Origin: Candidatus Methanovirga meridionalis
Lineage (GTDB): Archaea > Methanobacteriota > Methanobacteria > Methanobacteriales > Methanobacteriaceae
NCBI GenBank assembly: GCA_031289325.1
Contig: JAITPS010000259.1
Coordinates: 1 to 11,500 of the forward strand
Direction: 5' to 3'
DNA: 11,500 bases
The notes below the pieces were generated by a model, which worked only from the letters and a program-made list of their open reading frames with translations, was not told the DNA's origin and searched no databases. Made by a program: the position numbers and the translations under genes. Below, in pieces: positions 6,063-11,500 of the stretch; positions within the stretch are counted from its first letter, which is position 1; each line of letters starts with the position of its first letter.

Positions 6063-6634
6063 TATAGTATTTTTGATAAAGTTCTTAATAAATAATTTTT
6101 TTAATAATAAATTTTTTAAAATACATTTATATTATTTAAAATTTATTCATATTATTTAAAATTTATTTATATTATTTAAAATTTATTTATATTATTTAAA
6201 ATACATTTATAATATTTAAAATTTAAAATTATAGATTTTTATAAACTAATATTTAAAATTCAATATAATGAGTTTGATAAAATTCTTAATAAATAATTTT
6301 TTTAAAATATATTTATTTAAAATTATTTATATTAATTAAAAAACATTTATATTAAGTAAAATACATTTATATTAATTAAAATACATTTATATTATTTAAA
6401 ATTATTTATATTAATTAAAAAACATTTATATTATTTAAAATTCATTTATATTAATTAAAATACATTTATATAAATTAAAATTTAAAATTATAGATTTTAA
6501 TGAAACAATATTTAAAATTAAGTAATTTAATAAAAAGATTACCATTTCAAAATTTAAGAACTCTTCCATAATAACTATTATTTTATAAAAAAATTTATTA
6601 TTCAAAATTTAAGAACTCTTCCATAATAACTATA
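6063..6634 (-). mobile_element. TIR repeat element (copy 4, outer), interrupted by another copy
   Basis: Outer copy in minus orientation. One end is TATAGTATTTTTGATAAAG followed by TTCTTAATAAATAATTTTTTT (from 6063), the other TTAAGAACTCTTCCATAATA plus ACTATA (to 6634). Its interior has AT-rich units of about 20 bp (ATTATTTAAAATTTATTTAT type). A second complete copy (6264-6579) splits it. Joining 6263 to the sequence after the inner copy restores the family consensus (TTTTTTTA-TAAAATA-TTGAATTTTAAATATTA on the minus strand). The outer end reaches to seven bases before the rnhB Shine-Dalgarno, so any rnhB promoter must lie within or overlap this element. Confidence 0.65.
6264..6579 (-). mobile_element. 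TIR repeat element (copy 5), nested inside copy 4
   Basis: A complete copy of about 316 bp. It starts TATAATGAGTTTGATAAAAT and TCTTAATAAATAATTTTTTT, has a long interior of ATTAATTAAAATACATTTAT-type 20-bp units, and ends with TTAAGAACTCTTCCATAATA and ACTATT. Its last 33 bp (6546-6578) are identical to the last 33 bp of the outer copy (6601-6633). TA dinucleotides are present at both junctions, as expected for insertion at TA. Confidence 0.65.
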
Positions 6635-6655
6635 ACACTAAGGAGATTTGTTATC

Positions 6656-7297
6656 ATGAAAACTTTAGGCATTGATGAAGCAGGGCGTGGTTCAGTCATA
6701 GGTTCATTAATTGTTGCTGGAGTAATTATTCCTCAAGAAAAAGAAATTATGCTTAGTAGGATGGGTGTTAAAGATTCTAAAAAATTGACACCTCAAAAAA
6801 GAAAAGTTTTAGCTCGAAAATTAAAGAAAATGTTTGATTATAATATTGTTGAAGTAAAAGCAAAGGATATAGATATTTTAAGAAGAACTATAACTTTAAA
6901 CAATATTGAGGAAATAGCTGTTGAAAAAATAATTAATCAGTTAAATGATCATCAATATGATAGATTAATTCTTGATAGCTTTGATGTTAAACCTAAAAGA
7001 ATTCAAAAGAAGTGCATGTCTTTTCTTGGAGAAAAATCATCAGAAGTGGATGTTATAGCAGAACATAAAGCAGATGATAATTATTTGCCTGTTGCAGCAG
7101 CAGCAATAATTGCAAAAGAAAGAAGGGATGAAATTATTGATGAATTAAAAAAAGAGTATAGGAAAATTGGAAACATTGGTTCAGGTTATCCAAGTGATCC
7201 TAAAACTATTGAATTTTTAAAGAAATGTAGTTATGATGAACTTCCAGATACTGTAAGAAAATCTTGGAAAACAGTACAAACACTTAAAAATCCATGA
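6656..7297 (+). CDS. rnhB: Ribonuclease HII
   Basis: Cuts RNA in RNA/DNA hybrids, including single ribonucleotides in DNA and primer remnants. At 213 aa it has the normal archaeal length. Landmarks: N-terminal GIDEAGRGSVIG (5-16) with catalytic D7 and E8; LILDSFD (104-110) with D107; EHKADDNY (136-143) with D140, completing the DEDD metal site; AAAAIIAKERRDEII (147-161); and GSGYPSDP (175-182), whose Tyr belongs to the substrate-recognition region of archaeal RNase HII. Start ATG 6656 with Shine-Dalgarno AGGAGAT (6641-6647) eight bases upstream. It is preceded directly by a repeat-element end and is convergent with the minus-strand gene ending at 7376. Confidence 0.95.
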   Translation: MKTLGIDEAGRGSVIGSLIVAGVIIPQEKEIMLSRMGVKDSKKLTPQKRKVLARKLKKMFDYNIVEVKAKDIDILRRTITLNNIEEIAVEKIINQLNDHQYDRLILDSFDVKPKRIQKKCMSFLGEKSSEVDVIAEHKADDNYLPVAAAAIIAKERRDEIIDELKKEYRKIGNIGSGYPSDPKTIEFLKKCSYDELPDTVRKSWKTVQTLKNP

Positions 7298-7324
7298 AAA
7301 TTATTAATCCAATTTTTAAATACT

Positions 7325-7338
7325 TAATTTTTTTATTT
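7325..7338 (+). terminator. Possible T-run terminator of rnhB
   Basis: TTAATTTTTTTATTT about 30 bp after the rnhB stop, inside the 78-bp gap between two convergent genes. A run of seven T is typical of archaeal terminators but common in DNA this AT-rich. No clear stem was seen. Confidence 0.35.
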
Positions 7339-7375
7339 AGATACTTACTATTAAATTTTACATGCAATCACTTAA

Positions 7376-8377
7376 TTATAATTTTAGCTGATTAAAATAA
7401 TCCAAAATTGACTGCCCTGTTATTAAAGAAATACCATGAGCTATTATAAAAAGCATGAAAACTATCAATATAATGATAATGATAATGATAAATTTTGAGT
7501 CATTATCTTTATTAGATTTTGAATTATCATGATCAAAGACTGATTTATTATGAAGTTTATGATGTTGTGATGATATAGGTACACTCTTTTTATTATTAGT
7601 TTCAGGAATTGTTTTTTTATTTTCAAGAGATGGTTGTTTATTATCAACAGATGATTTTTTATTTTTATTAAACGATTGTTTATTCTCATTATTAATTGAT
7701 TTTATTTTTTCTCTATTTGGTGATTGTTTTTTAATTTCTCTTTTCGTGTTATCATCAAGCAATGATTTTTTATTAACAACTGATAAATTAGGATAAGGGT
7801 TGGCTTCAGTTTTAATATAATATTTATCTGTTAAATCATTGTTTCCGGTATCATTGAAGCTATTACTTTTATTGTATGTTCTTTCATTGGATTTATTATT
7901 ATTTCTTTCAGTATCTTGCTTTTTATCATCTCCCCCAAAAATTGAATTTTTGTCTGGATTTCTTAAATATGATTTTTCTGGTGGGATTGATGCTATAGAT
8001 CCATGATCCAGTTCATAAGATAGTAATTGTTTTTTTAAATTTGGTTCATGTTTTTTATTTTTCTTAGTTTTTATCCCATCATTTTTTTCATCATAATATA
8101 AATCATCTAAATATCTTTCATATTTCTTTTCAATATCAGAATTATTATTCGCATTGTTTATTGATGCCTTTTTATTGTTCTCTATTTGCAGATTATCGTT
8201 TTTAATATCATTATTTTGACTATTATCGTTCTTATTATTTAATAAAACTTCAACAGCACAATCTTTACAGTAAGAATTCTGATTTATTATAATTTGCTCT
8301 TGAGATATTGATTTATCACAAATAAAACATTTAATATTATCAGTGGTTTCTTTATTTGGATGATTTTTAGATGCCAT
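7376..8377 (-). CDS. Zinc-ribbon-like protein with Asn/Lys-rich linker and C-terminal membrane anchor
   Basis: A 333-aa protein of three parts. The N-terminus has CFIC (17-20) and CKDC (37-40), a CxxC-x16-CxxC pair likely to bind zinc, of small treble-clef or LIM-like look. Residues about 45-290 are low-complexity and very rich in Asn, Lys, Ser and Asp, with loosely repeated NKKS/NKQPS/NKKT motifs (about 202-265) and a more ordered patch at 80-150 (YERYLDDLYYDEK, IPPEKSYLRNPDK). Residues 296-318 form one strongly hydrophobic helix (FIIIIIIILIVFMLFIIAHG), followed by a 15-residue tail. It is therefore probably tail-anchored with the zinc domain in the cytoplasm, on a flexible tether. Function unknown; a sensor or scaffold is only a guess. 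The start is ATG 8377 with weak GTGA upstream. Transcribed alone, convergent with rnhB. Confidence 0.8.
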   Translation of the reverse strand: MASKNHPNKETTDNIKCFICDKSISQEQIIINQNSYCKDCAVEVLLNNKNDNSQNNDIKNDNLQIENNKKASINNANNNSDIEKKYERYLDDLYYDEKNDGIKTKKNKKHEPNLKKQLLSYELDHGSIASIPPEKSYLRNPDKNSIFGGDDKKQDTERNNNKSNERTYNKSNSFNDTGNNDLTDKYYIKTEANPYPNLSVVNKKSLLDDNTKREIKKQSPNREKIKSINNENKQSFNKNKKSSVDNKQPSLENKKTIPETNNKKSVPISSQHHKLHNKSVFDHDNSKSNKDNDSKFIIIIIIILIVFMLFIIAHGISLITGQSILDYFNQLKL

Positions 8378-8439
8378 GATTTCACATTATTCAAAGATTA
8401 ATTAATAAAACATGATATTTTACTTAACTTTTTTTATTG

Positions 8440-8773
8440 TATGGTCATTATAGAAAGGTTCTTATATTCTAAAATGATGATTTTTTTCATTAAATTATTT
8501 AATTTTAAATATAATTTTATATAAATAAATAATTTTAAATATAATCTCATATAAATAAATAATTTTAAATATAATCTCATATAAATAAATAATTTTAAAT
8601 ATAATTTCATATAAATAAATAATTTTAAATATAATTTCATATAAATAAATAATTTTAAATTTTAAAGAGTATAAATGTATTTTAATTAATATAAATAATT
8701 TTAAACTAAGATGTTTTAATAGTATTTATTTTTAAAAAAGTTATTTATTAAAAATTTTATCAAAACCATTATA
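8440..8773 (+). mobile_element. TIR repeat element (copy 6), complete
   Basis: A full 334-bp copy. The left end is TATGGTCATTATAGAAAGGT plus TCTTA, then TTTTTTTCATTAAATTATTT. The interior has five 30-bp units at 8501-8650 (AATTTTAAATATAATTTCAT plus ATAAATAAAT) and a partial sixth. The right end is AAAAAAGTTATTTATTAAAA followed by ATTTTATCAAAACCATTATA. The 30-bp array leaves a minus-strand frame open (repeats of MRLYLKLFIY), which is a by-product and not a gene. It sits upstream of the zinc-ribbon protein gene, pointing away from it. Confidence 0.65.
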
Positions 8774-9157
8774 ATATATTTTTTAACATTATAATTTATA
8801 AATCTATAAAATAAAATTTTTGTAGTTAATATGGTACTGTACAAAGGACATATTTTTCAAAGATTCGATATCTGATTTTCAGTTAAATGTTCCACATTTA
8901 AATATTGTACACAACAACATATAAATTTATTGAACTTTGTAGAACCTAAATTTTTCTAAAATTTTTGATATTTTTGATATTTTAGTTTTATTTTCAATAT
9001 TTTCATAATTAGGATTAATATGAATTTTTAATATAAATTTATAGAATATTAAGATAATAACTGTTTATAAAAGGAAATATAAGTTTTACAATCAGTTATG
9101 AAAATGATAATAAAAAACATTACTAAATTTAATAAAACAATTTAAAATAATTTCAAT
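8774..9157. other. Gene-free spacer with a possible decayed gene fragment
   Basis: Mostly AT-rich noncoding DNA. On the minus strand, from about 8967 down to 8820, one frame reads through a single TGA (8859-8857) and has coding-like composition: GSTKFNKFICCCVQYLNVEH, then LTENQISNL, stop, KICPLYSTILT. The stretch 8830-8915 is visibly less AT-rich than its surroundings. This may be a remnant of a transposase or other gene, but I cannot name the family. The rest shows nothing recognisable. Confidence 0.3.
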
Positions 9158-9440
9158 TATAGTCCTTATGGTATGGTTCTTAAATTTTGATTACAGTTCT
9201 CATGGCAAAGTTCTTAAATTTTGAATAATAATTTTTTTTATTAAATTATTTAATTTTAAATATTACTTTATAAAAATCCATAATTTTAAATTTTAAATAA
9301 TATAAATACAATTTGATTGATATAAACAATTATAAATTAATGTTTTTTAATAATAATCATTTTTTTAACAATAATCATTTTTTTAATAATAATCATTTTT
9401 AAAAAAGTTATTTATTAAGAACTTTATCAAAACTAATATA
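9158..9440 (+). mobile_element. TIR repeat element (copy 7) with a doubled left end
   Basis: Two left ends follow each other: TATAGTCCTTATGGTATGGT plus TCTTAAATTTTGA (9158-9190) and TTACAGTTCTCATGGCAAAG plus TTCTTAAATTTTG (9191-9223). Then come TTTTTTTTATTAAATTATTT, one 30-bp interior unit (AATTTTAAATATTACTTTAT plus AAAAATCCAT), three AATAATCATTTTTTTAAC-like units (9349-9400) and one right end, AAAAAAGTTATTTATTAAGA plus ACTTTATCAAAACTAATATA (to 9440). Either a tandem duplication of the end or an insertion whose outer right end was lost. Confidence 0.65.
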
Positions 9441-9530
9441 AATTAAATCATTTAAAAATTTTAAAAATTTTTCTTGATGTAAATTCTTTATTGTTTGTAA
9501 TAATAATATAAATTTATTTATTTTTAATTT

Positions 9531-9566
9531 AATTTATATAATAACTTATTTTTTACTTATATATAA
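9531..9566 (+). promoter_or_regulatory. Candidate promoters of the pilus operon
   Basis: Two TATA-box-like strings, AATTTATATAATAA (9531-9544) and CTTATATATAA (9556-9566), in the position for transcription starts near 9565-9590 and a leader of about 180-200 bases. A third, weaker candidate (TTTAAATA, 9679-9686) would give a short leader that lacks the structures at 9579-9674. Assignment is by eye. Confidence 0.35.
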
Positions 9567-9578
9567 TTTTTAATTTTT

Positions 9579-9674
9579 AAATAGAGAAAATGTCTATTTT
9601 AATAGAGAAAATATCTATTTTAATTAAAATTTAAAATTTGAATAATTGAGTTGTGCATCGATTCCTCCTATCGA
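9579..9674 (+). promoter_or_regulatory. Structured leader of the prepilin peptidase gene, with anti-Shine-Dalgarno loop
   Basis: Two near-identical 21-bp direct repeats (9580-9600 and 9601-9621) each fold as a hairpin: AAATAGA-gaaaatg-TCTATTT and AATAGA-gaaaata-TCTATT. Further on, TCGAT (9658-9662) and ATCGA (9670-9674) form a stem whose 7-base loop TCCTCCT (9663-9669) is the exact complement of AGGAGGA in the peptidase Shine-Dalgarno (9756-9762). Pairing can extend to 9 bp (9661-9669 with 9756-9764) if the stem top opens. Such pairing would hide the ribosome-binding site, provided transcription starts upstream of 9661. Confidence 0.45.
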
Positions 9675-9767
9675 AAGATTTAAATAATACTTTTTTATAA
9701 AATTATAATAAAGTAATAATTATAAATTAAATTTTAATAAATAATTATTATTTAAAGGAGGAATGTT

Positions 9768-10820
9768 ATGATAATTACATTTATTTTAGTGATAATAATA
9801 AGCTCTGGAACTTTAATTGGAGCAATATATGATATTAAAAAAGGAATTATACCTAATAAGTTAAGTTTTTCCTTGATAATAGTTGGATTGATTACTAATA
9901 TTATCTTATCAATCATGCACTGGAATATAAACTATATTGAGTTTTCAATAATATTTGGTATTATAACCTTTATAATGGGATACTACTTATGGAAAATAGG
10001 ATTTTGGGGTGGAGGTGACGTGAAATTAATAACAGCAATAGCTATTTTCTTACCTTTTAAACCAACGCTCTATAATATCCATATTATCTCTTTAAATACT
10101 TCTATTCCAATAATAGCTATTTATCCTTTCCCATTAACCATATTTTTAAATAGTATACTTCTATCTTTACCATTTGTAATATTTTATTTAATGGTATCCA
10201 CTCTTAAAAAAGTAGATAAAGCAAATGTACTTAACAGTGTATTTAATAAAAAAAATTTATTAAAATCATTTTACTTCATGAAAAATGATATTTTAAGTTT
10301 TAAAACTTTAAAAATGATCATTATGTCATTCATTATTTCATTTGTAATTATTTATATTAAAAATGGAATAAATGGAGAAATAAAAACTTTAAACTTACTT
10401 TTAATTACTTTTAGTCTTTTTATTTTCTCAAAAGTATTAATACATTTATTTAAATATTTAAAAAATTTCCTATTAAATAAATCGATGATAACCGTACCTA
10501 TTAGTAGTATTGAAGAAGGAATGATAATACAAAATTTACAGATTCCAAAAGAATTTGAAAAAGAAATTAGAATGAACTTAAAAAGCTTAAAAATAGATAA
10601 ATTAATAGCTAATTCAAAATATGCTTCTGGAATAGATCAATATGAAGTTGAATTTTTAAAGGAACTATTAAATAGAGAATTAATTAAAGATAAGATAGAT
10701 ATTAAAGTTACAATACCGTATGGACCATCTTTATTCATGGGGCTTATATCTGGAATAGTATTAGGAGATATATGTTCTTTTTTAATAGCTATTTTAAAAA
10801 ACATTTTAATTAATAATTAA
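9768..10820 (+). CDS. eppA: Archaeal prepilin peptidase, A24 family (EppA-like)
   Basis: A membrane aspartyl protease that removes class III signal peptides from archaeal type IV pilin-like proteins. The 350-aa product is far larger than the preflagellin peptidase FlaK (about 230) and nearer the EppA type. Catalytic aspartates: D22 in YDIKKGIIPN (21-30) and D84 in the GxGD-type motif GGGDVK (81-86). Hydrophobic segments lie at about 2-20, 33-50, 58-78, 87-95, 122-144, 181-198, 207-228 and 318-345. A soluble region (about 240-315) precedes the conserved IPYGPSLFMG (316-325) and GD (333-334) that also end bacterial prepilin peptidases. Start ATG 9768 has a very strong Shine-Dalgarno, AAAGGAGGAAT (9754-9764). 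The next gene, a pilin with the matching cleavage site, begins 51 bp after the stop, so the two are likely co-transcribed. Confidence 0.9.
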   Translation: MIITFILVIIISSGTLIGAIYDIKKGIIPNKLSFSLIIVGLITNIILSIMHWNINYIEFSIIFGIITFIMGYYLWKIGFWGGGDVKLITAIAIFLPFKPTLYNIHIISLNTSIPIIAIYPFPLTIFLNSILLSLPFVIFYLMVSTLKKVDKANVLNSVFNKKNLLKSFYFMKNDILSFKTLKMIIMSFIISFVIIYIKNGINGEIKTLNLLLITFSLFIFSKVLIHLFKYLKNFLLNKSMITVPISSIEEGMIIQNLQIPKEFEKEIRMNLKSLKIDKLIANSKYASGIDQYEVEFLKELLNRELIKDKIDIKVTIPYGPSLFMGLISGIVLGDICSFLIAILKNILINN

Positions 10821-10871
10821 TTTTCGTGATAATAGTTTAATGAACTCATTTAATCGTATAAAGGTTTTAAC

Positions 10872-11321
10872 ATGAATAAAAAATTTTTTAATTTAATTAA
10901 AGATAATAAAGGTCAATTGTCCATTGAATATTTGTTAGTGGTTTTAACCGTTATTTTAATTTTAATAGCTATTACATTACCTACATTAGAATTTGGGGTT
11001 AATAATTCAATCGACATGACAAACATTCTTAAAACAAAATCGGAATGTGTGAAAATCGCTGATGCAGTGAATATTATTTATTCCAATGGTGCTGGATCTA
11101 AAAAAACAATAATTGTAGATATCCCTAAAGATACCAATCTTAATTTTAATTCTAAAAATGTTTACTTTGATTATTTATTATGGGATGGAGGCATTAAAAA
11201 AATTTATCTAAATTGTAATTACAATGATTTAACCAATATAATTCCACTACATAGAGGAGTAAATAAAATTATTATAGAATGGTCAATTATTAGTGATAAA
11301 ATTGAGATAAGCCTTGTTTAA
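10872..11321 (+). CDS. Class III signal peptide pilin-like protein (QxSxEY)
   Basis: A secreted type IV pilin-like subunit processed by the neighbouring peptidase. The 149-aa precursor starts with a short basic leader (MNKKFFNLIKDNKG), followed directly by QLSIEY (15-20) and a hydrophobic helix to about residue 37. Cleavage is expected between G14 and Q15, leaving E19 as the conserved fifth residue of the mature N-terminus, which packs in the filament core. After the helix, VNIIYSNGAGSKKTIIVDIP (66-85) matches a stretch common in methanogen proteins of this class. The rest is beta-rich with two cysteines (C59, C115) that could form a disulfide. Start ATG 10872 has AAAGGT (10860-10865) upstream. 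Whether it builds a pilus or is a minor subunit cannot be told. Confidence 0.9.
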   Translation: MNKKFFNLIKDNKGQLSIEYLLVVLTVILILIAITLPTLEFGVNNSIDMTNILKTKSECVKIADAVNIIYSNGAGSKKTIIVDIPKDTNLNFNSKNVYFDYLLWDGGIKKIYLNCNYNDLTNIIPLHRGVNKIIIEWSIISDKIEISLV

Positions 11322-11389
11322 TCAACATTGTTTAATCAGAATACAAGATTTAAATAGATATAACTCATGCCATAGATGTTTTGTTATAT

Positions 11390-11500
11390 TATAGCTACTA
11401 TAGGAAGGTTCTTAAATTTTGGATGATTAATTTTTTTATTAATTTTTTTATTAATTTTTTTATTAATTTTTTTATTAATTTTTTTATTAATTTTTTTAAT
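11390..11500 (+). mobile_element. Left part of a TIR repeat element (copy 8, cut by window edge)
   Basis: The left end TATAGCTACTATAGGAAGGT plus TCTTAAATTTTGGATGATTAA is followed by six copies of a 12-bp unit, ATTAATTTTTTT (11426-11497), running off the window. The 12-bp unit appears to be an expansion of the TTTTTTTATTAA part of the family consensus. It begins about 70 bp after the pilin stop. Confidence 0.6.

Noticed and set aside
7465..7689. Minus-strand 74-codon frame overlapping the zinc-ribbon protein gene
   Set aside because: Out-of-frame translation of the low-complexity linker; no independent start signals.
8434..8640. Minus-strand open frame of 68 codons with repeated MRLYLKLFIY
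   Set aside because: It is produced by the 30-bp tandem repeat (ten codons per unit) inside a repeat element; no Shine-Dalgarno and no plausible protein.
9620..9658. Minus-strand 12-codon frame (MHNSIIQILNFN) behind a perfect AGGAGG
   Set aside because: Very short and without coding features; the C-rich plus-strand loop is better explained as an anti-Shine-Dalgarno in the pilus leader, though a leader peptide cannot be fully excluded.

Overview
The window looks like a stretch of a very AT-rich rod-shaped methanogen of the order Methanobacteriales, most likely Methanobrevibacter or a close relative. The evidence is a methanogen-type (type 2) seryl-tRNA synthetase, an MreB homologue (in archaea mainly known from pseudomurein-walled methanogens), an archaeal RNase HII, a class III (QxSxEY) pilin beside its A24-family peptidase, and Shine-Dalgarno sites of the GGAGGTGA type in A/T-dominated DNA.

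Layout. 1-547: end of a repeat element, then a nine-copy 23-bp tandem repeat upstream of serS. 577-2154: serS. 2255-2326: a minimal repeat element, then a promoter and a 56-aa protein gene (2425-2595). 2903-3565: an unrecognised 220-aa protein whose 3' end lies in a 3-copy tandem repeat. 3654-4727: a gene-free kilobase with paired stem-loops, a 30-bp inverted repeat and a truncated element. 4728-5810: mreB with a hairpin terminator. 6063-6634: two nested repeat elements. 6656-7297: rnhB, convergent with a membrane-anchored CxxC-CxxC protein (7376-8377, minus). 8440-9440: two more elements. 9768-11321: a two-gene pilus unit, prepilin peptidase followed by its likely substrate. 11390-end: start of another element.

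The genes are mostly separate housekeeping units (translation, cell shape, RNA/DNA hybrid removal) set in long AT-rich spacers. Only the peptidase-pilin pair is clearly functionally coupled. No transposase, CRISPR array, rRNA or tRNA gene was recognised.

The main new signal is a family of transposase-free elements, seen about eight times in both orientations. They have imperfect terminal inverted repeats (TATAGT...AAAGTTCTTAA) and interiors built of variable 12-, 20- or 30-bp tandem repeats. One copy sits inside another so that the interrupted copy can be rejoined at a TA, which suggests past mobility of MITE type. Other notable points are a 16-bp tandem duplication of the serS Shine-Dalgarno plus start codon, a hairpin loop in the pilus leader exactly complementary to the peptidase Shine-Dalgarno, and a two-hairpin motif upstream of mreB repeated with different but self-complementary stems.
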